From positions 3,100,001-3,164,000 of the forward strand of contig CP042279.1 in assembly GCA_007858575.1 (NCBI GenBank): a stretch of DNA of 64,000 nt. Reading direction: 5' to 3'. Numbering within the stretch: position 1 is the stretch's first letter; each line of letters starts with the position of its first letter. The notes under the pieces were generated by a model. That model was not told the origin of the DNA, searched no databases, and worked only from the letters and a program-made list of their open reading frames with translations. Shown here piece after piece: positions 23,073-34,269 of this stretch. Both the position numbers and the translations under genes were made by a program. Origin of the DNA: Streptomyces sp. WAC08241 (GTDB lineage Bacteria; Actinomycetota; Actinomycetes; Streptomycetales; Streptomycetaceae).

Positions 23073-23669
23073 ATGCCCAAGGCCGTCGACAGGGAAGAGC
23101 AGCGCCGGCAGATCGGCGCGGCCCTGCTCCGGCTGGTCGCCGAGCGCGGCCTCGACGAGGTCAGCGTGCGCACCGTGGCCGCCGCGTCGGGGCGTTCCCC
23201 GGCGCCGTCCAGAAGTACTTCCGCACCAAGGAGGAGATGCTCACGTTCGCCGCCGAGCTGGCCGGCGAACGGGTCGAGCGCCGGATGGCCGAGGTGGACA
23301 CCGCGCTGCCGCCGCGCCGGAGCTGCGCGAGCTGGTCCTGACCACGCTCCCCGTGGACGCCGAGCGACGCGCCGAGGCCACCGCGCAACTCGCCTTCGCC
23401 GTCCACGCGGCCCACCACCCCCGCCTCGCCGCGATCCGGCGCCAGGTCGACCGGGACGTCCGTGACGCACTGGCCTCCTGGCTGGAGTCGACCGGGTACG
23501 GAACCCGCGCGACGGCCGTCGCCGACGCCGTCATCGCGCTCTCCGACGGCCTGGCCCTGCGCATGCTCTACAGCCCGCGGGAGCACGCGCACCTGCTCAC
23601 CGTCCTGGACCGGGCGCTGGACGCCCTGATCCAGGACGGCGGGACGACCGTCGATCCGGACGCCCCTAG
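23073..23669 (+). CDS. TetR family transcriptional regulator (frameshifted)
   Basis: HTH at residues about 10-55: EEQRRQIGAALLRLVAERG, VSVRTVAAASGFPGAVQKYF (one base restored near 23190) and RTKEEML. The C-terminal ligand domain contains ATAQLAFAVHAAHHPRLAAI and AVADAVIALSDGLALRML. A CCCC run at 23662, extended by one C, gives a TAG stop at 23667, so the protein ends VDPDAP at about 198 residues. ATG at 23073 follows GAGGGAG. Likely controls itself and/or the divergent DUF1707 gene. Confidence 0.85.
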
Positions 23670-24046
23670 TCCGGCAGTGAGGGGCAGGCAACTCCCGGCA
23701 CGAGGTGGCCTGTTGCCCTTCGGAGCACTCCCGTGCCCCGGAGCGGAAAACCGCTGTCGCACCGCGCGCCCTGCCCCTACACTCACGTCCCGGCGCACCG
23801 TTCGGTGCCGCCGACAGACATCCGTGCATCCGTCCGAGGGGAGAAGACCGTGCGCAGCCACGCCGCCGTCGCCGTGTCCTCCTCCCGTGCCCGGTACGAC
23901 GTGATCCTCGCCTCCTCGGCCGAGCGGTGGCGGCTGCGCGCCCGCCATCGCCGCCCGTGACGACCCCGTACGCCTTCCGTACCTGAGCGTCGTCCGGGAA
24001 TCGCGCTGCCCGTTCCACCACCGCAGCAGCGAAAGGCACGAGAACC
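23670..24046. other. 377-bp spacer with a doubtful small ORF
   Basis: No database-type gene recognised. GTG at 23850 follows GGGGAGAAG and opens a 36-codon frame (contains RYDVILASSAER) ending at 23960; adding one base would extend it through [17 protein letters not shown]. It could be a leader or small peptide upstream of the EF-G paralogue, but support is only the good ribosome binding site. GAAAGGCACGAG before GTG 24047 is the probable site for the next gene. Confidence 0.35.
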
Positions 24047-26062
<2,016 letters not shown>

Positions 26063-26639
26063 GGTCGAGCTCGGCCCGTACGGTCTTCCCGACCGGTACG
26101 CGGTCGAGCACGGCCCACCGCGAGGCCAGCGCCTCGACCAGCAGTAAGCCGCGCCCGCCCTCGTCCAGCGACCCCTGCTCGACGGGGGCAGGCCGCCGCT
26201 CGCCCCGGGTGTCGGACACGTCGATCCGGAGCAGTCGTCCGGGCGTGTACGAGAGCGTCAGCTCGCAGTCGCGCCCGGGCACCCGGCCGTGGGTGACGGC
26301 GTTCGCCGCGAGTTCCGCGACGAGCAGCGCGGCGGTCTCGGAGGTCTCGGAGTCGTACGGGACGCCCCAGCGGTCGAGCTGGAGCACGGCGAGCCGCCGG
26401 GCGAGCCGGGCGCCGCGCGGCGTCGAGCTGAAGCGTTGCGCGAACACACGTACGGTGACGGGCACTTCGCGGGTCACGGGGAGGTCATGGGGCCAATGTG
26501 GCGTCGCGCGGGACGGGTTGCCAGCTCAGAAACCCGTACGCTGCGACAGCGTACGGGTTCACCCTCTGGACCGTACCGGTCACCATCCGTGACGATGGGT
26601 TCGTTCCAGACGAGCGCACGGGTGCGGGAGGTGGCCGGG

Positions 26640-27496
26640 GTGACGGACGAGGTTCCGGAGGACGTGGCGGAGGGGTCCCAGGGGCGGGGCGAACCGGAGA
26701 CGTCGGACAGCCTGAAGACGTTCGGGGCGGTGGTCAAGGCCTTCCGCAAACGGGCGGGCCTCACACAGGAGGCGTTCGCGCCGAGGGTCGGGTACTCGCT
26801 GCCGACGATCGCCTCCATCGAACAGGGACGCCGTTTCCCGCCTCCCGGCTTCGTGGAGCAGGCGGAGGTGGTGCTCGACGGATTCGGGGCGCTCAAGGAC
26901 GCGTCGAAGCACCTGAGCCGCAAGCCGGGCCTCGCGAGCTGGTTCCGGCCGTGGGCCAGGCTGGAGGCGGAGGCCGTGTCCCTGTACACGTACGAGAACC
27001 GGCTGGTGCCGGGGCTGCTCCAGTCACCGGCGTACGCGAACATCCTGTTCCACGAACAGATCCCGGCGCTGGGCGACGACCAGATCAAGGCGCAGATGGC
27101 GGCCAGGATCGAGCGGAAGAAGTTACTGACGGACCGCCCGGACACGACGTACAGCTTCATCGTGGAGGAGCACGTCCTGCGCCGTAGGACGGGCGGGGCG
27201 GAGGTCATGCGCGAGCAGATCGACCACATCCTCGACCTCTGCGAACGCCGCAACGTCGAGTTCCAGATCATGCCGCAGGAACGCGGGCATCACGCGGGAC
27301 TGGATGGGCCGATGCAGCTCTTGGAGACTCCGGAGAACAAGTGGTATGCGTACTCCGAAGGGCAGCGGACCGCCCAGCTCATCGCCGACCGCAAGAGGTC
27401 AGCATCCTGCATAAGCGGTATGCCAGGATGCGGTCACAGGCTCTGTCCTTCGAGGAGTCCGTGAGCCTGCTGCGGGAGATCCGAGGAGCACTATGA
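26640..27496 (+). CDS. XRE family regulator with DUF5753 (WhiJ/AbaA type, frameshifted, TTA codon)
   Basis: DNA-binding protein of about 285 residues. HTH in LKTFGAVVKAFRKRAGLTQ and SLPTIASIEQGRRFPP; the remainder is DUF5753 (SWFRPWARLEAEAVSLYTYE, LVPGLLQSPAYANILF, EEHVLRRRTGG, QIMPQERGHHAGLDGP). One break near 27400 restores ILHKRYARMRSQALSFEES. GTG at 26640 follows GGGAGG and is preferred to ATG at 26595. A TTA codon at 27123-27125 makes it a candidate bldA target. Its TGA overlaps the ATG of the DUF397 gene by 4 bp, indicating coupling. Homologues act in development and antibiotic regulation. Confidence 0.88.
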
Positions 27497-27731
27497 GCAC
27501 CACAGACCTGGCCTGGTTCAAGAGCAGCTACAGCGGTGGCAGCGGCGACGACTGCGTGGAAGTCGCTCTCTCCTGGCACAAGTCGAGCTACAGCAGTGGC
27601 GGCGACGGCGACTGCGTCGAGGTCGCCTCCTGCCCCTCCACCGTCCACGTCCGCGACTCCAAGAACGTCACCGGTCCGCAGCTCGCGCTCTCCCCGCCGC
27701 CTGGACCGCGTTCCTGACCCGGCTGAGCTGA
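27493..27731 (+). CDS. DUF397 protein with duplicated motif (frameshifted)
   Basis: Small partner of the WhiJ-type regulator. The DUF397 signature appears twice: WFKSSYSGGSGDDCVEVA and WHKSSYSSGGDGDCVEVA, followed by VHVRDSKNVTGPQLALSP. The uncorrected frame stops at 27717; one C added to CCCC at 27692 gives the family-typical end AAWTAFLTRLS and TGA at 27729. DUF397 proteins are proposed antagonists or toxin/antitoxin-like partners of the adjacent regulator. Confidence 0.88.
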
Positions 27732-27742
27732 AGGGCGTCACC

Positions 27743-28524
27743 ATGAGCACGAACCCGGCCGACTACCCTCCGGCCTCTTCTCTCGACGGGCGCACCGCCC
27801 TCGTCACGGGAGGCAGTTCCGGTATCGGCCGGGCCATCGCCGGAGCTTTGGCGCGGGCCGGAGCGAAGGTGGTCGTGCTCGCGCGCAAGGAGGCCGAGCT
27901 CGTCGCGACCGTGGACGAACTGACGGCCGACGGCTGCCGGGCGGCCTGGTGAGCGCCGACCTGAGCACCCGGGAGGGGATCAGGTCCGGGGCCGAGGAGG
28001 CGGCGGCCGTGTTCGGGGAGCCGGACGTCCTGGTGAACTCGGCGGGGATCAACCTCCGCCCGCCGCTGGGCGAACTGGGCGAGGACGTCTGGGACGCGAC
28101 GATGACCGTGAACCTGGAGGCGCCGTTCCTGCTGGGTCAGCGGTTCGGACCCGGGATGGCCGAGCGCGGTTTCGGGCGGATCATCCACGTGACGTCCCAG
28201 CAGGCGCACCGCGCGTTCGTGCAGAGCGGGGCGTACGGGGTGTCCAAGGGCGCTCTGGAGTCGCTGGCCCGCTCGCAGGCGGAGGCGTGGTCGGCGTACG
28301 GGGTCACGGCCAACACGCTCGTGCCCGGTTTCGTGATGACCCCGCTCAACGAGCGGCTCTCCTCCGACCCCGAGAAGGTCGCCGGGCTCGCCGCCCGCAC
28401 GATGATCGGCCGCAACGGGCTCGCGGCGGACTTCGCGGGCGCGGCCGTCTTCCTGGCGAGTACGGCCTCCGCGTACGTCACCGGTCACTCCCTCTTCGTG
28501 GACGGCGGCTTCTCGGTCCACTGA
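27743..28524 (+). CDS. Short-chain dehydrogenase/reductase (frameshifted)
   Basis: Classical SDR of about 260 residues. Cofactor motif TGGSSGIGRAI near residue 22, NSAGI in place of NNAG, catalytic Ser in HVTSQQAH, and YGVSK (YxxxK). Typical ending SLFVDGGFSVH. One break near 27950, where the first ORF stops at GCGGCCTGGTGA. ATG at 27743, 12 bp after the DUF397 gene, so possibly in the same transcript. Looks like a gluconate 5-dehydrogenase-type SDR; substrate not determinable. Confidence 0.85.
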
Positions 28525-28645
28525 GCCTCTCACCCTCGACAGCGGCAGGCCGGGCGGGTACGGACGGCATCCTTGCGGGCGCCCGCAAGCGTCCATGACT
28601 CGTCGGCGGCCTGGACCCGGGGGCTGTGGGCGTAGGGTCTCAAGG

Positions 28646-29041
28646 ATGCGGATAGGCGAGCTTGCCCAGCGCACGGGCGTGAGTCCGCGCTCGCTGCGGT
28701 ACTACGAAGACCAGGGACTGCTGACCAGCTCGCGCTCCGGCGCGGGGCAGCGTCACTATTCCGAGGGCGCGGTCCAGCGCGTGTCGCTCATCCGGCAGTT
28801 GTTCGACGCCGGGATGTCCAGCCGGGTGATCGCGACCGTGCTGCCGTGTGTGGACCTCCCCGGTGACCTGGACGTCGCCGAGGAGACGTTCACGGCGATG
28901 ATGCGCGAGCGCGACCGGATCGACGCCGACATCGCGCACCTGATCGAGACCCGGGACGCACTCGACGTGCTGATCGGGGCCAACAGCCGGCACCGTGCGG
29001 CGCTGTCCACGGCCCCGGAACCAGTGGCGCGGTCGACCTGA
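28646..29041 (+). CDS. MerR family transcriptional regulator
   Basis: Intact 131-residue protein. Winged HTH at the N-terminus: RIGELAQRTGVSPRSLRYYE, GLLTSSRSGAGQRHYSE; then a dimerisation helix (MMRERDRIDADIAHLIETRDAL). A single Cys lies in VLPCVDLPG, so it is not a classical metal sensor. ATG at 28646 follows CAAGG. It probably controls the next gene, a quinone-oxidoreductase-like enzyme, through the dyad at 29072. Confidence 0.9.
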   Translation: MRIGELAQRTGVSPRSLRYYEDQGLLTSSRSGAGQRHYSEGAVQRVSLIRQLFDAGMSSRVIATVLPCVDLPGDLDVAEETFTAMMRERDRIDADIAHLIETRDALDVLIGANSRHRAALSTAPEPVARST

Positions 29042-29065
29042 TGCTGTGATCCGCGTCTCAGCCGG

Positions 29066-29097
29066 TTGCCCCTGACATCAATGTCAGAGGCGAGGAT
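29066..29097 (+). promoter_or_regulatory. Candidate MerR-type promoter with dyad in a 20-bp spacer
   Basis: TTGCCC (29066-29071) and GAGGAT (29092-29097) are separated by 20 bp that contain the perfect dyad CTGACAT-CA-ATGTCAG (29072-29087). Long spacers with a central dyad are the hallmark of promoters distorted by MerR activators. It lies between merR and the oxidoreductase gene. Confidence 0.6.
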
Positions 29098-29147
29098 GGC
29101 GACAGGGCCCGGAAGCACCGGGCCGGTCGTGCGAGAGGCGGCGGAAG

Positions 29148-30069
29148 ATGGGGCAGGCATGGGGTTTCCACAAGTACGGCGGGCCCGAGGTGCAGGAGTT
29201 CTTCGATCGTCCCGATCCCGTACCCGGGCGCGGTGAGGTACTGATCCGGGTCGAGGTCGCCGGTGTGAATCCCCTCGACCACCTTCTGCGCTCGGGTCTG
29301 GTCGACGGGCTCGACGGCGGGCGTCCGTTTCCCCGCGTGCTGGGCATGGAGGCGGCCGGAACCGTTCTCGCCCGGGGCGAGGACGTCACCGGATTCGAGG
29401 TGGGCGACGCGGTCTTCGGCTTCGCGCTGACCGGCGGCGGCACCTACGCCGAGACCACGGTGCTGTCCGCGCCGAACACCGCGCGCATCCCGGCGGGCCT
29501 GTCCGCGGCCGTGGCGGCGACGCTGCCGGTGGCCGGGACGACCGCGGTGGACGTGCTCGACCAGCTTGGCCTGCCGGCCGGTGCCACGGTCCTGGTCAAC
29601 GGGGTCGGGGGCGGGGTCGGCTCGCCGTCGCCCGGCTGGCCACCGGGCGCGGGCTGCGCGTGATCGGCACCGGGAGCACCGCCAAACGCGAGCACGCCGA
29701 GGGCATCGGGACGCGGTTCGTCGACTACACCGCCGAGGACGTCGCCGCCGCGGCACGCGAGCTGGTTCCGGGCGGCTTCGACGGGATCGTCGACCTGGTC
29801 GGAGGCGCCTCGCTGCGGACGGTCGCTCCACTGGCCCGCGATCCCCGCGACGTCATCGCCGTGGGTGATGCGTCCGTGCCCGATCTCGGCGGGCGTTTCG
29901 TCGAGCGCCGCGTCGACCGCGAGAACCTGGAGCGGTCGGCCCGGCTGGCCCTCGACGGAGGCCTCGCCCCGTCATCACCGCGGTCCATCCGCTCTCCGAA
30001 GCCCCGGCCGCCCTCGCCGCCGTCGAGAACGGTCACGCCTCGGGCAAGGTCGTCATCAAGGTGGCGTGA
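29148..30069 (+). CDS. NADP-dependent quinone oxidoreductase-like MDR enzyme (frameshifted)
   Basis: Medium-chain dehydrogenase/reductase without the catalytic zinc, about 308 residues. N-terminal GroES-like part: KYGGPEVQEFFDRPDPVPG, VAGVNPLDHLLRSG, LGMEAAGTVLARG, GDAVFGFALTGGGTYAE. Rossmann part: GATVLVNGVGGGVGLAVARL after one base near 29625, then IGTGSTAKREHAEGIG. End PLSEAPAALAAVENGHASGK after one base near 29970. ATG at 29148 follows GGCGGAAG. Likely detoxifies enones or quinones under MerR control. Confidence 0.87.
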
Positions 30070-30264
30070 GAAGCGCCCGGCCCCTGACGCCGCCGCCCGC
30101 TCCCTTGCGGGGACCGGCGAGAACCCGTGGTCGGCGCGTCATCCGGGCATGCCTCGTCCCCAGCCGGTTCCCCGCCCCGCAGGCCCCGGTGTCGGGCATG
30201 ATCTGCGGGAGGAGAGGGCGCGGGGCGCCCTTCCGGAACACCGGGTGGGGAACGGGGACGCGGT

Positions 30265-30799
30265 ATGGAGTGGGGAACTCTGGTCGCCACACTGGGCGGC
30301 GGTCTGATCGCGATAGCGGGCACGGTCCTGGCCGACCGCCTGCGCACCCGCCAGGAGCACCGGCGGGGCTTCAGGAGCGCCGCCGGGAGGTCTACACCGA
30401 GTTCATCGCGGCGGCGGGCGCGGCCCACACCGAGCTGCGGCGGCTCGCGCAGAGCGGCGGTGGGGACGGCCTGGAGGAGGCGAGCCGCTCGGCGCTGACG
30501 GACGCGCGGGTCTACGAGGTGCGCGAGCGCCTCTTCCTCGACGGCAGCGCCGGGATCGCGGGGCGGGCCAGACCATGTTCGAACGCCTCCGTGACCTCCG
30601 GAGGGCGGTCGCCTCGGGCGCCGGGATCTCGGACCCCGCCTTCCACGACGTGTACCACCCCTACCTGGACGCCGTCTGGGCCTACCGCGAGGCCGTCCGC
30701 GACGAGTTGGAGGGCCACGCCCTCGTCCCGGCCGACTTCGGCTGGTCCGCGTGGGACGGCCGCGAGCGCTGTCCGCACTGCGCGGGGCGCACGGCTTAG
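30265..30799 (+). CDS. Membrane-anchored hypothetical protein (frameshifted)
   Basis: About 178 residues. N-terminal TM segment LVATLGGGLIAIAGTVLADRL, then a helical cytoplasmic part (QERRREVYTEFIAAAGAAHTEL, YEVRERLFLDGSAGIAG, LEGHALVPADFG). This is the layout of a common but uncharacterised Streptomyces family. Two late cysteines form CPHC. Breaks near 30375 and 30570. ATG at 30265. Confidence 0.6.
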
Positions 30800-30823
30800 G
30801 CCGGGGCCTGACCCTCTCGCATC

Positions 30824-31747
30824 AGGCCGGGCGCCTGACGCTCTCGAAGATACGGGCGAAACCCTCCGCCCCGTGGCCCGCGTCGACCTGACGCCGAATC
30901 AGTTCCTGGACCATGGCCACCGGCCCGGTGCCGACGCCCTGCGCGGAACCGGCGGCCAGGATGTCGCCGAGGTCGGAGAAGTCCAGGCTCTGCTGCCCTC
31001 CACGGTGTAGTCCCCGCCGTCGATCACCTCGGCGAACCCCTGGAAGGAGCCGGTCATCGCGGTCAGCCAGGGCGCGGCCCTGGCGGCGAACTCGCGCGCC
31101 GACACCCCGGCCGGCGCGACCATGGCGGCGCCCTGCATGAACCCGGCGAACATGACGTACATGCCCGCGAGCAGGGCGAGGTCGTACAGGGACGCGAGAC
31201 CGGCGTCCTCGCCGAAGTAGGCGCTGCTCCCCACAGGTCGAGCAGCGGCTCGTACCGCTGGAAGACCTCGGCCGATCCGCTGTAGAGGACCGAGGAGCCG
31301 GGCCCGCCGATCATCTGGGGTACGGCCATGATGCCGCCGTCCAGGTGGGCGATTCCGGCCCGGTCGGCCCAGGCGGCCAGCTCGCGCGACTGCTCGGGGA
31401 CGTGGTGGTCACGTTGACCAGGGCCCGCCCGGCCAGGTCGCCGGAGAGGGGTCGAGCACCTCGTGGACCGACGCGTGGTCGAGGAGGCAGACGATCACCA
31501 GATCTCCGGCCCGGATCGCGTCACCGGCCGTGGCGGCGGCCCGCGCGCCGAGGGCGACGAGGCCGTCCGCCTTTCCCGGTGACCGGTTCCAGACCGTCGT
31601 CGTGTGTCCGGCCTTCACCAGGGCGGTCGCGAGCGCGCCGCCCATCGCTCCCAGGCCGAGCACGCTCACCCGGAAGCTGCCGTCGCCGTTGCTGTTTCCG
31701 TTGCTGTTTCCGTTGCTGTTGCTGTTGCTGTTGCTGTCAGTCGTCAT
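30824..31747 (-). CDS. NAD(P)-dependent oxidoreductase, imine reductase-like (frameshifted)
   Basis: Beta-hydroxyacid dehydrogenase/IRED superfamily, about 308 residues. It begins with a low-complexity Ser/Asn/Gly leader (first 24 residues), then the Rossmann motif VSVLGLGAMGGALATALVKAG and VWNRSPGKADGLVALG. Middle: AVPQMIGGPGSSVLYSG; IRED-like helices YDLALLAGMYVMFAGFMQGA; ending IFESVRRPA. Breaks near 31455, 31405, 31235 and 31000. ATG at 31747. Divergent from the HxlR gene, which probably regulates it. Confidence 0.8.
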
Positions 31748-31824
31748 CCTCGGTGCTCCCTCTCATGTTCCTCGTTCTCCTTCGATCCTCCGCGCCACCG
31801 GTAGGGTTGACCAGTACGGACTAA

Positions 31825-31842
31825 TGAGTGGGGTACTCACCC
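31825..31842. promoter_or_regulatory. Candidate HxlR operator between divergent genes
   Basis: In the 124-bp spacer the sequence TGAGTGGGGTACTCACCCC contains overlapping inverted repeats (TGAGT with ACTCA, and GGGGT with ACCCC). HxlR-type repressors usually bind such a site between themselves and a divergent target. Boxes are by eye. Confidence 0.4.
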
Positions 31843-31871
31843 CGGGGTAAGTGCGGTGCGAGGGAGGGCTG

Positions 31872-32234
31872 ATGGCGGCATCGGCACGACGCGGTCCCTA
31901 CTTCTGCGGGATCGACGCGGCGATGGACGTGGTCACCGGCAAGTGGAAGTCGCTGATCCTCTGGGAGCTGCACCACCACGGGATCCGCCGGTTCGCCGAG
32001 CTCCGGCGCGGTCTGCCGGGCGTCAGCGAGAAGATGCTCGTCCAGCACCTGCGGGAGATGGAGGAGGACGGGCTCGTGCACCGCGAGGTGTACCCCGAGG
32101 TGCCGCCGAAGGTCGAGTACTCCCTGACGGAGCACGGCGCCTCGCTCAACGCCGCCCTGGCCTCCCTCGGCGAGTGGGGCACCGAACGGATGCGGCGGAT
32201 CGGCGCGGAGAAGGTCCCCGTCGACGCCGGGTAG
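31872..32234 (+). CDS. HxlR family transcriptional regulator
   Basis: Intact 120-residue winged-helix regulator. Conserved YFCGIDAAMDVVTGKWKSL with a single early Cys (often redox or electrophile sensing in this family), RRFAELRRGLPGVSEKML, LVHREVYPEVPPKVEYSL and TEHGASL. ATG at 31872 follows GGGAGGG; the upstream in-frame ATG at 31851 has no site. Divergent from the IRED-like gene. Confidence 0.92.
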   Translation: MAASARRGPYFCGIDAAMDVVTGKWKSLILWELHHHGIRRFAELRRGLPGVSEKMLVQHLREMEEDGLVHREVYPEVPPKVEYSLTEHGASLNAALASLGEWGTERMRRIGAEKVPVDAG

Positions 32235-32319
32235 GCCCCGGTGGCGGAGGCGCGGCCCGGTCATTCGGTGGAGCCGCCGCGCACGTGCTGGGCAGGGCGT
32301 GGGGCACGGATACACCTCC

Positions 32320-32475
32320 ATGCCGGAGGACTTCGGCACGGACCGGCTGAACCGGGCGGAGCGCGCCGGGGCCGGGATCGGCGAGCCGTCCAAGCGGCAG
32401 TACAACACGTACGTGTGGGCGGACCTGCCGCACCGCCGGGACGCCCGCACCGAGTTCGCTCCGGCCCCGGTGTGA
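32320..32475 (+). CDS. Possible small ORF, 51 codons
   Basis: Between HxlR and the lipoprotein gene, ATG at 32320 opens a frame encoding a hydrophilic peptide (start PEDFGTDRLNRAERAG, later KRQYNTYVWADLPHRRDA) ending at TGA 32473. It has no recognisable domain and no strong ribosome binding site. It could be the 3' part of a decayed gene, since the frame is also open upstream. Confidence 0.3.
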   Translation: MPEDFGTDRLNRAERAGAGIGEPSKRQYNTYVWADLPHRRDARTEFAPAPV

Positions 32476-32525
32476 CCTTTCCGTGACGGGCGGGAGGGCA
32501 ACCCGCGCCCTGGCCGGGAGGTCAT

Positions 32526-33747
32526 ATGATCGTGATCAGACGCCTCGCGGGCATCGCCGCGCTCCCCACCGCCCTCCTTCTGCTCACCGCGTGCAGCGGT
32601 GGTGACAATGGGGACGCGCACGCGAAGGCGCAGCCTTCGCAGCATCCGGTCTTCGGCCAACCGCTGGGCCGCCAGGTCTTCCTGGCCCTGCGCGAGACGC
32701 AGAAGTCGGGCAGCGCGAGCTTCACGCAGACGGTGTCCTTCGGGTCCGCGAAGGGCACGGCCGTACAGACGCTGAGCGGCAGGCTGGACTTCACGGAGGG
32801 GCGGGTGAGGCCGCCGTGCGGTGGCAGGTGCCGGAGAAGTACTCCGCCGCGGCGGAGGGGACGCTCCTCGGCACCACTCCCGGCAGGACGTCGGGCACGG
32901 GCTCCGGCAGGTTCGTCGTCGACCGGCAGCAGATCCACTACCGCGCCGCCTCCGCGGGCTACTGGCTCCGGTACGGCAGCGACGACGTCCTCGCCGCGGG
33001 GACGGCAACGACCCGATCGGTCACCTGCGGGGTTCCGAGAGCCCGGTCGGCGGGACCCTCCTGGAGGGCTTGGGCGGCGCGGAGGCGAAGGCACGGCAGG
33101 AGGAGCCCGCGGGGGCCGTACGTACCGGGCGGAGATGCCCTTCTCGGTGGGGTGGACGATGTTCCCTCGGACCTCCGCAAGGAACTGGCGGCCGAGATGG
33201 GCACCAGCGCCCTCCAGGCCGGCTTCCCCTGACCGTGTCCGTGGACGCGCGGGGCCGGATCACCCACGGCCGGGCGGACATGTCGAGGCTCCTGCGGAAG
33301 AGCGGCGCCCTCGCCGACGTGACCTCGCTGACGATGGACCTCACCCTCACCGGGTTCGGCTCGTCGAAGCCGGCCGGGCCCCTGCGGGGAGCGTCCGCAA
33401 GGCCGCCGAGGCCGTGCTGCCCATGCGCGACGTGAAGAACGGCGGCTGCGTCGACTTCGACACCGGCCGGCGTGCGACGCACGTGGTCGTGGGCGTGCCC
33501 TGCTCCGGACCGTACGACGCCCGCGTCTTCGTCCAGGTCCCGTTGCGACCGGGCGCGACGGCGGCGGAGACCCAGAACGGGCCGACATCGCCTGCTCGTT
33601 CGCCCACGACGTGGCCAGGCCGGCGTGGGTGCCGAAGGCGGCGGAGATCTGGTCCTGGTGGACGCCGGGCCACGCGTCGGGGCCGGGCGGCGAGGACCGG
33701 GTGACCTGCTACCTCACCGCGGAGCGGGCGGTTCCCAGGACGGGTGA
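32526..33747 (+). CDS. Lipoprotein with septum-formation-like C-terminal domain (frameshifted)
   Basis: Exported lipoprotein of about 405 residues. Signal peptide IRRLAGIAALPTALLLLTAC with lipobox LTAC. The N-terminal domain (RQVFLALRETQKSGSASFTQ, LTVSVDARGRITHGRAD) resembles LppX/LprG-like lipoprotein folds; the C-terminal part (VLPMRDVKNGGCVDFDTG, THVVVGVPCSGPYDARVF, ADIACSFAHD, DRVTCYLT) matches the septum formation (Septum_form) domain with its paired Cys. Several breaks (near 32805, 33000, 33120, 33385, 33580). ATG at 32526 after GGGAGG; the exact stop is uncertain (33747 or nearby). Confidence 0.7.
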
Positions 33748-33772
33748 GAGGAGCGGCCCCATAGCCCGCGCC

Positions 33773-33831
33773 CCGGACGCCCTCCCCTTTCCTCCGCCTT
33801 CTCGGGGCGGGCGGCGCGGGAGGGCGTCCGG
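33773..33831. terminator. Bidirectional terminator between lipoprotein gene and msrB
   Basis: Perfect 14-bp arms CCGGACGCCCTCCC (33773-33786) and its complement (33818-33831) around a 31-nt loop, lying between the two convergent genes. Confidence 0.7.
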
Positions 33832-33838
33832 CACCCGC

Positions 33839-34246
33839 TCAGCCCTCCGTCGGCTCCAGCCGCAGCGAGATCGAGTTGATGCAGTACCGCTGGTCCGTCG
33901 GGGTCGGGTAGCCCTCGCCCTCGAAGACGTGGCCCAGGTGGGAGCCGCAGCGGGAGCAGCGGACCTCCGTGCGGACCATGCCGTGGGAGCGGTCCTCGAT
34001 CAGTTCGACCGCGTCGGAGTCCTTCGGGTCGTAGAAGGACGGCCAGCCGCAGTGCGACGAGAACTTCTCGTTCGAGGTGAACAGCTCCGCGCCGCACGCC
34101 CGGCAGGAGTAGACGCCCTTGGTGGTGGTGTCGGTGTACTCGCCGCGGAAGGCGGGCTCGGTGCCCGCCTGGCGCAGCACCTGGTACTCCGCCGGGCTCA
34201 GCTCCGCACGCCACTGCTCGTCCGGCTTCTCGACGTCGTACGCCAT
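33839..34246 (-). CDS. msrB: Peptide-methionine (R)-S-oxide reductase MsrB
   Basis: Intact 135-residue enzyme that reduces methionine-R-sulfoxide in proteins. Zinc-binding CxxC pairs at Cys48/51 (CRAC) and Cys97/100 (CSRC); catalytic Cys122 in RYCINSISL; Cys66 in SSHCGWPSFY may act in recycling. ATG at 34246 follows GAGGGAG. Located just downstream of murC on the same strand (23 bp apart), probably co-transcribed. Confidence 0.97.
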   Translation of the reverse strand: MAYDVEKPDEQWRAELSPAEYQVLRQAGTEPAFRGEYTDTTTKGVYSCRACGAELFTSNEKFSSHCGWPSFYDPKDSDAVELIEDRSHGMVRTEVRCSRCGSHLGHVFEGEGYPTPTDQRYCINSISLRLEPTEG

Positions 34247-34269
34247 GGGCTCGCTCCCTCTGCTTCGCG

